From contig NZ_JAELVF020000004.1 of the NCBI RefSeq assembly GCF_018101125.2, forward strand, positions 186,001 to 250,000: DNA of 64,000 nucleotides, in the 5' to 3' direction. Source of the stretch: Streptomyces tardus (GTDB lineage Bacteria > Actinomycetota > Actinomycetes > Streptomycetales > Streptomycetaceae). Every line of letters starts with the position of its first letter. Position 1 is the first letter of the stretch. Both the position numbers and the translations under genes were made by a program. Shown here one piece after another: positions 42,382 to 51,152 of the stretch. Below the pieces are notes generated by a model that did no database searches, was not told where the DNA came from, and saw only the letters and a program-made list of their open reading frames with translations.

Positions 42382-43428
42382 ATGACCACCCTCACCAAGG
42401 CGCCCGCCGGAACCGGCGACCGCTGCACCCGTCGCGGTGCCGGCGTCGTCCGGAACCTCCTGCTGCTCTCGGCCGGACTCGTGCTGCTGGTGCTCGTGAT
42501 ACTCGCGAGCGTGATGTTCGGCAGCCGGGCCACCAGCGTCGCGGAGGTGCTGGACGTGCTGTCCGGGTCCGCCGACCCGTACGTCGCGACCGTCGTCGAG
42601 AGCCGCTACCCGCGCACCGTCCTCGGTGTGCTCGCCGGGCTCTGCCTGGCGGTCGCGGGCGCCCTGATGCAGGGAGTCTCGCGCAATCCGCTCGCCGAGC
42701 CCGGACTGCTCGGCATCAACACCGGCGCCGCGGCCGGAGTGGTCACCGCAACCGCGTTCCTCGGCGCGACCAGTGCCACCGAGGCCGTGTGGTGGGCCCT
42801 GCCCGGCGCCCTGCTCGCCGGACTGCTGGTCCACCTCATCGGGTCCGCCGGCGGCGGTACGAGCCTGGTGCGGCTGGTGCTGGCCGGCGCGGTACTCAGC
42901 GCGGTGCTGACGGCCTTCATCCAGGCCGTCACCCTCAGCAGACCGCAGGTATTCGACAGCTACCGGTACTGGGTCGTCGGCGCACTCGGCGGACGCGACT
43001 TCGACGTCTTCACGGCGGTGCTGCCCTTCGCGCTGGCGGGCCTCGCGGTCGCCGCCCTCCTCGCCTCCGGTCTCAACGCGCTGGCGCTCGGTGACGAGTC
43101 GGCCACCTCCCTCGGGGCCAACCCGGCGCTGCTGCGGGGCGGCGGGCTGCTCGCGGCGACGCTCCTGGCCGCCGCCGCGACCGCCGCGGTCGGGCCGATC
43201 GCCTTCGTGGGACTGGCGGTTCCGCACGTCGTACGGGCCCTGGTCGGCGTCGACTTCCGGCTCCAGTTCGCCTTCTGCGCGATCGCCGGCCCGATCCTGC
43301 TGCTGCTCGCGGACATCGTCGGCCGCGTACTGCTGCGCCCGCAGGAGCTGATGGTCGGAGTGGTCACCGCCTTCCTCGGCGCGCCCGCGCTGCTGCTCGC
43401 CGTACGCCGCATGAAGGGAGCCTCGTGA
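42382..43428 (+). CDS. FecCD-family siderophore ABC transporter permease 1
   Basis: ATG 42382 gives 348 residues with nine or ten membrane helices. Family motifs are SRYPRTVLGVLAGLCLAVAGALMQGVSRNPLAEPGLLGINTGAA and GPIAFVGLAVPHVVRALVG. It forms half of the import channel with the next protein. It follows the binding-protein gene by 192 bases, longer than usual, and has no clear ribosome site close to ATG (GAAGG lies about 15 bases away). It overlaps the next gene by four bases (GTGA). Confidence 0.93.
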   Translation: MTTLTKAPAGTGDRCTRRGAGVVRNLLLLSAGLVLLVLVILASVMFGSRATSVAEVLDVLSGSADPYVATVVESRYPRTVLGVLAGLCLAVAGALMQGVSRNPLAEPGLLGINTGAAAGVVTATAFLGATSATEAVWWALPGALLAGLLVHLIGSAGGGTSLVRLVLAGAVLSAVLTAFIQAVTLSRPQVFDSYRYWVVGALGGRDFDVFTAVLPFALAGLAVAALLASGLNALALGDESATSLGANPALLRGGGLLAATLLAAAATAAVGPIAFVGLAVPHVVRALVGVDFRLQFAFCAIAGPILLLLADIVGRVLLRPQELMVGVVTAFLGAPALLLAVRRMKGAS

Positions 43429-44537
43429 ACGCCGGCCCCGGAGGGGACGCCCTCCCGCCGATCCGCCCGCCCGCGACGGAGGCCGCCGCCAGGAGTCGGA
43501 CCGCGCCGCCCGCGGGGGTGGTCGCCTTCGGCTCGGGGTTCGCGCTGCCGGTCCGCCGCGCCGCGGTGCTGACGGCTGTCGGTGTTCTGCTGCTGACGGT
43601 CGCGGCCTCCTTCGCCACCTTCACCATGGGCCGGGTCGGTATCGCCCCGGCGGATCTCCCGGCCGCACTGACCGGTGGCGCGAGCGGGGCCGACGCCTTC
43701 GTGGTGGAGCGGTTGCGCGGACCCAGGCTGGTGGTGGCGCTCGCGACGGGTGCCGCGCTCGGCCTGTCCGGCGCGCTCTTCCAGTCCGTCACCCGCAATC
43801 CGCTGGGCAGCCCCGACGTCATCGGCCTGGCCGCCGGAGCGGGCGCCGGAGCGGCGGCTGTCGCGCTGCTGCTGCCGGGGCAAGTCCCGGTCTCGCTGGG
43901 GGCGTTGGGCGGCGCGCTGGCCGCGATGGCTTTGGTGTACGTCTCCACCGGCACCGGCTTCCGCAATCCGGCCCGTCTGGTGGTCGCGGGAATCGGGGTC
44001 GCCGCGATGTCCACCGCTCTGACCCAGTACGTCGTCTATGCGGTCGAGCGCGACAAGGCGGCGGCGCTGACCTCCTACGTCAACGGCTCACTGGCCGCGA
44101 AGGACTGGAGCGACGCCACCGTCATCTGGGCCGTCCTGCTCCTGGCCGCGCCGCTGACCGCGCTGATCGCCCGGCAGCTGGAGATCGGCGAGATGGGCGA
44201 TGAACTGGCGGGCGGGCTCGGCGCCGACCCCGCCCGTACGAAGACCTGGGCCGTGCTGCTCGCCGTGGCGCTCTCCGCGGGCGCGGTGACCGTGGCGGGG
44301 CCGATCGCCTTCATCGCGCTGACCGCGCCGCAGATCGCCAAGCGGCTCAGCCGCGGCACCGGACCGCACCTCTTCCTGGCCGCCCTCGTCGGGGCTCTGC
44401 TGCTGGTGCTGGCCGACCTGTGCGCCCAGCAGCTGCCGCTGTTCGACAACCTGCCAGTGGGCATCTACACCATGGCGGTCGGCGGCTCCTACCTCGGCTA
44501 TCTGCTGACCCGCGAATGGCGAAAGGGAATCCTGTGA
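43425..44537 (+). CDS. FecCD-family siderophore ABC transporter permease 2
   Basis: The 370-residue protein starts at GTG 43425, overlapping the previous stop. Motifs RLRGPRLVVALATGAALGLSGALFQSVTRNPLGSPDVIGLAAGAG and GPIAFIALTAPQIAKRLSRG mark it as the second FecCD permease, with about nine membrane helices. The N-terminal 45 residues are Pro/Ala-rich and likely cytoplasmic. Together with the first permease it forms the heterodimeric channel. It overlaps the ATPase gene by four bases. Confidence 0.93.
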   Translation: MNAGPGGDALPPIRPPATEAAARSRTAPPAGVVAFGSGFALPVRRAAVLTAVGVLLLTVAASFATFTMGRVGIAPADLPAALTGGASGADAFVVERLRGPRLVVALATGAALGLSGALFQSVTRNPLGSPDVIGLAAGAGAGAAAVALLLPGQVPVSLGALGGALAAMALVYVSTGTGFRNPARLVVAGIGVAAMSTALTQYVVYAVERDKAAALTSYVNGSLAAKDWSDATVIWAVLLLAAPLTALIARQLEIGEMGDELAGGLGADPARTKTWAVLLAVALSAGAVTVAGPIAFIALTAPQIAKRLSRGTGPHLFLAALVGALLLVLADLCAQQLPLFDNLPVGIYTMAVGGSYLGYLLTREWRKGIL

Positions 44538-45493
44538 CCGCCGACCAGCCGCCCCCGGCCGACCGCCGCACCGCCACGGACCTCCGCGCACCCTCCCGCG
44601 AACCGGCACCCTCCCGCGAACCCGCCGGTCGGGCGCGGGGGTTGAGCGCTCACGGCGTCACGCTCTCCTACGGCGGCCAACCCGTCGTGCGCGACGTCAG
44701 CCTCGACATCCCGCACGGCAGCCTGACCGCGGTGATCGGCCCCAACGGCTGCGGAAAGTCCACGCTGCTCAAGGCGTTCGCCCGGCTGCTGAAGCCGGAC
44801 AGCGGCAGCGTCAGCCTGCACGGCACCGATCTGCACTCCTACCGGAGCAAGGAGGCCGCCCGGCACCTGGCGCTGCTGCCGCAGAGCCCGATCGCCCCCG
44901 AGGGCATCACCGTGCGAGGCCTGGTCAGCCGTGGCCGCTTTCCGCACCACACCCTGTTCAGGCAGTGGTCGCCGGACGACGAGTCGGCCATCGCCTTCGC
45001 GCTGGAGCGCACCGATCTGACGGGCATCGCCGACCTCCAGGTCGGCGAGCTCTCCGGTGGGCAGCGCCAGCGGGCCTGGATCGCCATGGTCCTCGCCCAG
45101 CAGACCGATCTGCTGCTGCTCGACGAGCCCACCACCTTTCTGGACATCGCCCATCAGTACGAAGTCCTGGAGCTGTGTGCCGAGTTGAACCGCGAGGGCG
45201 CCACGGTCGTGGCCGTGCTGCACGATCTGAACCAGGCCGCGAGATTCGCCGACCACCTGGTGGTGATGCGCGCCGGTACGGTGCACGCGCAGGGCCCGCC
45301 GGGGGAGGTGCTCACCTCGGAGCTGGTCGAGGAGGTCTTCGGCCTGCCCTGCGACATCGTTCCCGATCCGCGCGCCGGAACCCCGATGGTGGTCCCGCAC
45401 GCCAAAGCCCGCACGGCGCTGGGCCCGCCGGGTGGCGGCGGCGGCCGGGGCGAGCCCGGACCCGGCACCGTTCGCGAGTCCGCCGAGCCGTAG
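44534..45493 (+). CDS. FecE/FepC-type siderophore ABC transporter ATP-binding protein
   Basis: GTG 44534 overlaps the permease stop (GTGA). The 319-residue ATPase carries Walker A GPNGCGKSTLLKA, signature LSGGQRQRAWIAM, Walker B LLLLDEPTTFLD and the H-loop VLHDLNQA, the FecE group pattern. It has a 35-residue Arg/Pro-rich extension at the front and a Gly-rich tail. It drives import through the two FecCD permeases. The iron box before the operon suggests expression when iron is low, in parallel with the FhuF-type reductase at 28 kb. Confidence 0.94.
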   Translation: MTADQPPPADRRTATDLRAPSREPAPSREPAGRARGLSAHGVTLSYGGQPVVRDVSLDIPHGSLTAVIGPNGCGKSTLLKAFARLLKPDSGSVSLHGTDLHSYRSKEAARHLALLPQSPIAPEGITVRGLVSRGRFPHHTLFRQWSPDDESAIAFALERTDLTGIADLQVGELSGGQRQRAWIAMVLAQQTDLLLLDEPTTFLDIAHQYEVLELCAELNREGATVVAVLHDLNQAARFADHLVVMRAGTVHAQGPPGEVLTSELVEEVFGLPCDIVPDPRAGTPMVVPHAKARTALGPPGGGGGRGEPGPGTVRESAEP

Positions 45494-45524
45494 GGGCGCG
45501 TCGGGCCCGGTGAGCGTCGGCTCG

Positions 45525-45564
45525 GGAGGCCGTGGGAAGCCGTAGGAGGTCGTGGGAGGTCGTA
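45525..45564. repeat. Four tandem 10-bp units
   Basis: GGAGGCCGTG, GGAAGCCGTA, GGAGGTCGTG and GGAGGTCGTA follow each other without a gap. They lie just after the importer operon. This is a degenerate minisatellite with no spacer-repeat structure. Confidence 0.85.
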
Positions 45565-45641
45565 CGCGCCGGCGGTGTCGTACGGGCCGCGAGCGTCGCA
45601 CAAGCCCGGTGGGCCGTACGAGCCGGTGGACGTACGCCGGG

Positions 45642-46712
45642 TCAGTACAGGCGTACGTCCACCAGGAGCGCCTGGTGGTCGCTGCCGGACAGCTCGAAGA
45701 ACTGCGCGTCCACCGGGGTCAGCCCCTCGCTCACCAGCACATGGTCGATCTGCGCGCCGAGCGGCGGCGAGAACGGCACCGGCCAGGTCGGGGTGCGTGA
45801 ACGTCCCAGCAGCCGGGCGCTGTCGCGCATTCCGGTGTCGACGATGGCACGGAACGCCGCATGGTCCTGGGAGGCGTTGAAGTCGCCCGCCATGATGGTC
45901 GAGGTCTCTCCCCGCCCGCTCGCCATCGCGCGCAGCGCCCCCAGCTCACGACGCCAGGAGTCCATGGAGTCCGGCATCGGCGGCATCGGATGCGCGACCT
46001 GGAACCTCACGTCGATGCCCGCCACATCGGCGACGGCGCTCGGCATCGACAGCTCGCCCGGTACCCGCGCCCCCGCGGCGAGCGGGTAGACGCTCAACAC
46101 CGCGGAGCCCTCGGCCGGTTCGTTCCCGGTGATGACCTGGTGCGGGTAGGTGCGGCGCACCTCCGCGCTGCGCAGCGTCCGCGCGCAGCCGCTGTCGCAC
46201 TCCTGGACCGAGACCAGATGTGGCCGGTGGCTGCGCAGCGCCTCCAGGAAGGCGTCCATCGCCTCGCCGAAGCGGAGGTTCGCGGTCAGGACCCGGATCT
46301 GCGCGCTCGGCTCCCGGGAGGGTACGGTCTGGCCGCTTCCGTAGGGCTGGAGGAACCAGGCGGTCGTACCGAGCAGCGCGAGGGACCAGGCAACCAGCAG
46401 AAAACGCCTGGCCACCACGGCGGCCAGCAGCGCCAGCCAGCCGGGGGCGAGGAACCAGGGCAGAAACGCGAGCAGTTGGGGCACCGGCGTCGGGCCGTCG
46501 ACGTCCATGGCCCGTGCCACCGCGGGCACCGTGCCGGGGATCAGCAGGAGCACCGCGAGCCAGGCGGCGAAGCTCCGCCGTCCTCGGCGCGACCGGGCGG
46601 CGGGCCGCGCGGGGCTCGGCGCGACCCGGTCGGGCGCGTAGCGGCTGCGGTGTTGGCTCTCCCCCGTGTACACCCCTCGATACTGCCCTATGCGGCAGCG
46701 GGACAGCTCCAT
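45642..46712 (-). CDS. Membrane-anchored endonuclease/exonuclease/phosphatase-fold protein
   Basis: The frame allows ATG 46712 (356 residues); GTG 46673 is an alternative. After a basic N-terminus come three membrane helices (residues about 48-125: FAAWLAVLLLIPGTVPAVA, LLAFLPWFLAPGWLALLAAVVA, LLVAWSLALLGTTAWF), then an extracytoplasmic EEP catalytic domain: VLTANLRFG, VSVQECDSG (Glu), IMAGDFNASQDH (Asp-x-Asn) and GSDHQALL (Asp-His). This topology is common in actinomycetes; the substrate could be a nucleic acid or a phospholipid head group. It is distinct from the secreted EEP protein at 24 kb. Confidence 0.88.
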   Translation of the reverse strand: MELSRCRIGQYRGVYTGESQHRSRYAPDRVAPSPARPAARSRRGRRSFAAWLAVLLLIPGTVPAVARAMDVDGPTPVPQLLAFLPWFLAPGWLALLAAVVARRFLLVAWSLALLGTTAWFLQPYGSGQTVPSREPSAQIRVLTANLRFGEAMDAFLEALRSHRPHLVSVQECDSGCARTLRSAEVRRTYPHQVITGNEPAEGSAVLSVYPLAAGARVPGELSMPSAVADVAGIDVRFQVAHPMPPMPDSMDSWRRELGALRAMASGRGETSTIMAGDFNASQDHAAFRAIVDTGMRDSARLLGRSRTPTWPVPFSPPLGAQIDHVLVSEGLTPVDAQFFELSGSDHQALLVDVRLY

Positions 46713-46813
46713 GCGGCACGAGTCCCGGCCCGTCTCTGTCCCGAGCCTCTCGTGGATTCGTCCCGGGCGGCCGGTGCCGTCTGCGTGCCGGTCCCGGCCG
46801 CCCGAGCTAGGAG

Positions 46814-47272
46814 TTACGCCGCGCCCTGCGCCATCATCTCGCCCCAGCCCGACTGGACCATCGTCTGGAACCGCCAGCCCTCCGGGGTGCGGACGAGGAT
46901 GTCGGCGTAGTCGAGCTGGTACGACACACCGGCCGCGGTCATGGTGGAGCGGGTGAAGACCACGGCGAGCGAGCCGCCGAGGAAGAAGGGGGTGCGGGTC
47001 GCTTCGAAGGCCACGTCGTCACCGCCGCCCATCACCTCGCCCATCACGCTCAGGTACTGCTCGCGGCTCCACTGGCCGCACCAGGGAGTGCCGGAGGAGT
47101 CGTCGGTCACCAGGTTCAGCGGGAAGTGCGCCAACTCGGCCAGCTTGGCTGTCTCGCCCCGGGCGGCGCAGGCGTCGTAGTGCGTGAACCACTCGCGCAG
47201 AGTGCACAGCTCCTCCTCGGTCGGGGCGTGGCCGGTGACGGACTCGGTGGGGATGTCGGTACGGAAGGTCAT
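46814..47272 (-). CDS. NTF2/SnoaL-like small protein
   Basis: The 152-residue protein from ATG 47272 (AAGGAG upstream) has the cone-shaped NTF2-like fold pattern: an N-terminal helix pair with FTHYDACAARGETAKLAELAHFPLNLV, then a curved sheet ending YADILVRTPEGWRFQTMVQSGW. Such proteins range from isomerases and cyclases to simple binding proteins, so the function is open. Its promoter is unusually clear and carries a palindromic operator over the -35 box, so it belongs to a regulated response, perhaps to a small xenobiotic or metabolite. Confidence 0.82.
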   Translation of the reverse strand: MTFRTDIPTESVTGHAPTEEELCTLREWFTHYDACAARGETAKLAELAHFPLNLVTDDSSGTPWCGQWSREQYLSVMGEVMGGGDDVAFEATRTPFFLGGSLAVVFTRSTMTAAGVSYQLDYADILVRTPEGWRFQTMVQSGWGEMMAQGAA

Positions 47273-47314
47273 GCAGTCGCCGCTCCTTCGGCCGGGTCTG
47301 CGCGGGCAGTGTCG

Positions 47315-47352
47315 AAAGTAAGCCTCGCGGAGCGTTTAGTCAAATTTGATTA
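47315..47352 (-). promoter_or_regulatory. Promoter and operator of the NTF2-like gene
   Basis: On the minus strand TTGACT (47343-47338) and TACTTT (47320-47315) are 17 bases apart. The -35 lies inside a near-palindrome, TAGTCAAATTTGATTA (47337-47352), whose core TCAAATTTGA is perfect. Repressor binding there would block RNA polymerase. Confidence 0.8.
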
Positions 47353-47501
47353 GTGAAGGGTGGCGCCGCCCCGCCCCGGGCCGCGCGGGTGGTGCGCGGT
47401 GTCCGGGGCCGGGGCGGCGCGGTCGGTGTCCGGCGGCGCGGACGGCCGTACGTGCCCGGCGGCGTGCGTACGGGCGCGCACGGGCGCCGCGGTTGCGGAG
47501 C

Positions 47502-47532
47502 CCGAAGTCCCGCCGCTGCGGCGGGACTTCGG
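47502..47532 (-). terminator. Terminator of gcl
   Basis: CCGAAGTCCCGCCG (47502-47515) and its exact complement (47519-47532) form a 14-bp stem with a three-base loop, eight bases after the gcl stop. Confidence 0.85.
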
Positions 47533-47539
47533 TGCGGCC

Positions 47540-49327
47540 TCAGGACTTCAGCGGCGCGATGGCGGTCGGCGCGTGCGCCGCCTCGGTCGCCAGCTCCTCG
47601 AACTCGCTGATGTCGCTGATGTCCGCGGTCCTGCTCATCGCGATGTTGGTGACCCGCTCCAGGATCGCCTCCACCACGACCGGAACGCGGTGCTCCCGGG
47701 CCAGCTCGGCCGCCTCCTCGAAGGCGCGGCCCAGCTCGGCGGGGTCGGTGACCCGGATCGCCTTGCACCCCAGGCCTTCGACCACGCGGACGTGGTCGAC
47801 GCCGTAGACGCCGAGCTCGGGGGCGTTGATGTTCTCGAACTCCAGGTTCACCTGGAAGTTGATGTCCAGTCCGATCTGCGCCTGGCGGATCAGTCCGAGG
47901 TAGGAGTTGTTCACCAGCACGTGCACGTACGGGATGCGGTGCTGGGCGCCGACCGCCAGCTCCTCGATCATGAACTGGAAGTCGTAGTCCCCGGACAGGG
48001 CGACGACCGGGCTGTCCGGATCGGCCACCGCCACGCCGAGGGCGGCCGGGACCGTCCAGCCGAGCGGGCCGGCCTGGCCGCAGTTGATCCAGTGCCGGGG
48101 CCGGTAGACGTGCAGCATCTGGGCGCCGGCGATCTGGGAGAGGCCGATCGTGGAGACGTAGCGCGTCTGCGGGCCGAACGCCCGGTTCATCTCCTCGTAG
48201 ACCCGCTGCGGCTTGATCGGGATGTCGTCGAAGTGCGTACGGCGCTGCAGCTCCGCCCTGCGGCGCTGGGTCGCGGCCGACCACTGCGTGCGGTCCGGGA
48301 GTTCACCCGCCGCCTTCAGCTCGCGCGCCACCTCGACGAAGAGCTCCAGCGCGGCTCCCGCGTCCGAGGTGATGCCGAAGTCGGGGGCGAAGATCTTGCC
48401 GATCTGGGTCGGCTCGATGTCGACGTGCACGAACTTCCGGCCGCGGGTGTACACGTCCAGCTTGTAGCCGGTGTGCCGGTTCGCCCAGCGGTTGCCGATG
48501 CCGAGCACGAAGTCGGAGTCGAGGAAGTTCGCGTTGCCGTAGCGGTGCGCGGTCTGGATGCCGACCATGCCCGCGTTCAGCTCGTGGTCGTCCGGAATCG
48601 TGCCCCAGCCCATCAGGGTCGGGATCACCGGAGTGCCGGTCAACTCCGCGAACTCCACGAGCAGTTCGCTCGCGTCCGCGTTCACCACGCCGCCGCCGGC
48701 GACGATCACCGGGCGCTCGGACGCGGCCAGCATCCGCACGGCCTTCTCTGCCTGGGCGCGGGTGGCGGAGGGGCGGTACGGCGTCAGCGGCTCGTACAGC
48801 TCCGGATCGAACTCGATCTCGGTGAGCTGGACGTCGATCGGCAGGTCGACCAGCACCGGCCCGGGGCGACCGGAGCGCATCAGGTGGAACGCCTCCTGGA
48901 AGACGCCCGGCACCTGAGCCGCCTCCAGCACCGTGGTCGCCTTCTTCGTCACCGGTGCGGCGATGGAGGCGATGTCGACGGCCTGGAAGTCCTCCTTGTG
49001 GAGCACGTGGGTCGGTGCCTGGCCGGTGATGCACAGGATCGGGATCGAGTCGCCGATGGCGGAGTACAGCCCGGTGATCATGTCGGTGCCGGCCGGACCG
49101 GAAGTGCCGATGCAGACACCGATGTTGCCCGGCGCGGTACGGGTGTAGCCCTCCGCCATGTGGGAGGCCCCCTCGACGTGCCGGGCCAGGGTGTGGCGGA
49201 TTCCGCCGCCCTCCTGGAGCGCCTTGTAGAAGGGGTTGATCGCGGCGCCCGGAACGCCGAAGGCGTCGCTGACACCCTCGCGCTTGAGGATCTCGACTGC
49301 CGCGCGGGCAGCGGTCATACGAGGCAT
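47540..49327 (-). CDS. gcl: Glyoxylate carboligase (tartronate semialdehyde synthase)
   Basis: The 595-residue ThDP enzyme from ATG 49327 starts PRMTAARAAVEILKREGVSDAFGVPGAAINP. It condenses two glyoxylates to tartronate semialdehyde plus CO2. In RHVEGASHMAEGYTR a Val stands where almost all ThDP enzymes have the catalytic Glu, a known hallmark of Gcl. The ThDP/Mg motif is GDYDFQFMIEELAVGAQHRIPYVHVLVNN. The product feeds GlxR at 53 kb. The promoter region carries two 15-bp inverted repeats 21 bp apart, the same layout as before hyi. Confidence 0.97.
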   Translation of the reverse strand: MPRMTAARAAVEILKREGVSDAFGVPGAAINPFYKALQEGGGIRHTLARHVEGASHMAEGYTRTAPGNIGVCIGTSGPAGTDMITGLYSAIGDSIPILCITGQAPTHVLHKEDFQAVDIASIAAPVTKKATTVLEAAQVPGVFQEAFHLMRSGRPGPVLVDLPIDVQLTEIEFDPELYEPLTPYRPSATRAQAEKAVRMLAASERPVIVAGGGVVNADASELLVEFAELTGTPVIPTLMGWGTIPDDHELNAGMVGIQTAHRYGNANFLDSDFVLGIGNRWANRHTGYKLDVYTRGRKFVHVDIEPTQIGKIFAPDFGITSDAGAALELFVEVARELKAAGELPDRTQWSAATQRRRAELQRRTHFDDIPIKPQRVYEEMNRAFGPQTRYVSTIGLSQIAGAQMLHVYRPRHWINCGQAGPLGWTVPAALGVAVADPDSPVVALSGDYDFQFMIEELAVGAQHRIPYVHVLVNNSYLGLIRQAQIGLDINFQVNLEFENINAPELGVYGVDHVRVVEGLGCKAIRVTDPAELGRAFEEAAELAREHRVPVVVEAILERVTNIAMSRTADISDISEFEELATEAAHAPTAIAPLKS

Positions 49328-49454
49328 GAGTGCTCCTGTCTCAACTGCTCGGACCCGCGCCGCCGGACTCCGGGGGAGTCGGGGCAGGGCGGAATCACTG
49401 GTGAGGGATCGCTACTCGCTCCGCTGGCGGGGACGGTCACCGCATGAGCTTGAC

Positions 49455-49494
49455 TTTCGCAATGCGAAATTAGCGTTCTGCTATATGGAAACAA
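49455..49494 (-). promoter_or_regulatory. gcl promoter with two 15-bp operators
   Basis: TTTCGCAATGCGAAA (49455-49469) and TTCTGCTATATGGAA (49476-49490) start 21 bases apart. On the minus strand the likely -35 is TTGTTT (49494-49489) and the -10 TAATTT (49472-49467), so the sites lie over the promoter. The pattern TTY-N9-RAA recurs before hyi. Confidence 0.75.
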
Positions 49495-49913
49495 TGTAGG
49501 AGCGTGGTGGCGGGGGAGTCAAGGGCTCTTGGGCGGCTTCGGGCCACCGCGACCGATCACGGAGCCGGTCGGACGCACCCGGACGCGCGAGATCGCACCT
49601 GCGGCACAGCGCCGGTGCGGGACGGGGCCCGGCGGCGGGGAGGAACGGACGCGCAGGCGTACCGCGTTGACGCCCTGTCCGACGTGCGAGGGGGCCGGGC
49701 GCGGGCAGCGCCCCGCGGGTAACGGGTAGTCGGCGGCGGGTAGTCGGCGGAGGCAGAGGCGGGCAGGCCCGCGCGAGGGGAGGACGCGCCGAACCCAGCG
49801 CGGGCAGCGTGATGGTCGAGCCGTGAGCCGTGAGCCGCGCGCTGTGAGCCGTCGAGCGCTTGAGCGCTCGCGTCGTTCGGGCCGCCGGCCGGGAGCCGGG
49901 TCCCTGGGGCTCC
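49495..49913. other. Gap with no gene
   Basis: About 420 GC-rich bases between the gcl promoter and the 3' end of the zinc-ribbon gene. I see only scattered short direct repeats such as GGGTAGTCGGCG (twice near 49725-49750). Confidence 0.5.
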
Positions 49914-50774
49914 TCAGTCCTGTTCGGCGATCAGCTCGTCGGCGGCGGTGTTGACCGGCTGCGGGGCGCCGGTGAGGTCCAGGACGAAGAGCGGCATGTC
50001 CAGGGAGTCCGCGCGCGCCCTGGCGTCGCGCGCGTACCCCGCGAGGGAGAAGCAGATCGGTAGGGCCGACTCGTTGAGCCCGTTCAGCCACAGCGTCTCG
50101 ACGGCGCGCAGGCTGGTCGGCGTGGTGGTCGGGTCGACCCGGGCGACTATGCCGGGGCCGCGCAGGTCAACTCCGGAGGCGGGCCTGGTCTCCGAGGTGC
50201 GCACGTCCTCGAAGCCGAGCCAACGCACATAGCGTCCCGCCGTGACCACGGCGTCCCTGGCGGTACGGATCGTCACCGGGCGGAAAGCGGGTCGGCCCAC
50301 CACCGGTCCCGGCTCCTCGGTGCCCGCCCCGGGCTGCGCCCGGCTGAACTCCTGGTCCCGCCAGGGCTCCTGCGGCTGCTCCCGGCCCTGTGCCGTGCGC
50401 CGCTCCGCGGCCTTGCCGCGGGGCTCGCCGCGGCCTCCCTCGGGCCGGTGGGCGGACTGCTCGGTGCAGGCGTCGGGTGTCCCGGCGGGGGAGTCCGGGG
50501 TGCGCGAGGGCTCCTCGGAGCGGAGCGGGAGGCGGAGCAACGTACCGCAGGAGCAGCCCAGTTCGGGTGCCGGCCAGTCCTGCTGGCGCCCGCACTCCAC
50601 GCAGCGCACCCGCACCCAGGAGTCCGACCAGGTGCGGCGACGGATCGGCTTGGGTTCGGCCTCGGCGTGGATGTCAAGGCCGACGGGTGCTCCGCAGGCG
50701 CAGGGGTAGTGCGGAGGTGCGTAGGCGTGCTCCCGGCGGCAGTCCGGGCAACGTACCGGCACGTTCTCCGTCAT
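49914..50774 (-). CDS. Double zinc-ribbon protein with a degenerate restriction-endonuclease-like domain
   Basis: ATG 50774 follows GGAGGGAAG; the 286-residue product has two zinc-ribbon-like modules near its start (CPDC...CACG and CVECG...CSCG, residues about 9-85) and a disordered Arg/Glu/Pro-rich middle. The C-terminal domain (about 170-286) reads DAVVTAGRYVRWLGFEDVRT, SGVDLRGPGIVARVD and PLFVLDLTGAPQPV. The last part has the order of a PD-(D/E)xK/Mrr-like fold (Asp in GVDL, then a beta strand), but the expected Glu-x-Lys is replaced (VARVD), so it may bind nucleic acid without cutting. The function is unknown. It lies between gcl and catalase on the same strand but with large gaps. Confidence 0.75.
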   Translation of the reverse strand: MTENVPVRCPDCRREHAYAPPHYPCACGAPVGLDIHAEAEPKPIRRRTWSDSWVRVRCVECGRQQDWPAPELGCSCGTLLRLPLRSEEPSRTPDSPAGTPDACTEQSAHRPEGGRGEPRGKAAERRTAQGREQPQEPWRDQEFSRAQPGAGTEEPGPVVGRPAFRPVTIRTARDAVVTAGRYVRWLGFEDVRTSETRPASGVDLRGPGIVARVDPTTTPTSLRAVETLWLNGLNESALPICFSLAGYARDARARADSLDMPLFVLDLTGAPQPVNTAADELIAEQD

Positions 50775-50952
50775 CTCGGTCTTCCCTCCAGGGTCCCGGC
50801 GGCCGATGTGACGCGCGGGAACGGCGAGCCGGGGCTTGTGCGCGTCCTCGCGGGCGCGGGCGGCCCCGTGCCGCGGGCGAGTCGGCCTCATCGAGTGATG
50901 TTCACCCGGAGCCGGTCACCGAAACCAGATGACTGATGCGCGTTCGGTGACA

Positions 50953-50999
50953 CGGCAGGCCCCGTCCCCCGTGAACCACGGGACGAACGGGGCCTGCCG
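50953..50999. terminator. Compound hairpin downstream of catalase
   Basis: CGGCAGGCCCCGT (50953-50965) pairs with its complement (50987-50999), and a second stem CCCGTG/CACGGG lies inside. It is the distal of two terminators after the catalase gene. Confidence 0.7.
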
Positions 51000-51074
51000 G
51001 GAGGGAAGTGGTCGCCCGGCGGGGCGAGCTGGGCGCGACAGGACGTTCGCACCGCCGGGCAGCTTGTGAGGGTG

Positions 51075-51129
51075 TTCCCGTATCGCCGGTCACCCCTCCA
51101 CCGGATGTGTACGACCGGCGATACGGGAA
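51075..51129. terminator. Terminator of catalase
   Basis: TTCCCGTATCGCCGGTC (51075-51091) pairs perfectly with 51113-51129, a 17-bp stem with a 21-base loop, 24 bases after the catalase stop. Confidence 0.8.
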
Positions 51130-51152
51130 TCGCGTGCGAGCCGACCTCCCAA

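Noticed and set aside
45525..45564. CRISPR-like repeat array
   Set aside because: Units are 10 bp with no spacers and there are no cas genes; it is a plain tandem repeat.
49519..50091. Frames in the gcl to zinc-ribbon gap
   Set aside because: All are Arg/Pro-rich shadows without ribosome sites.
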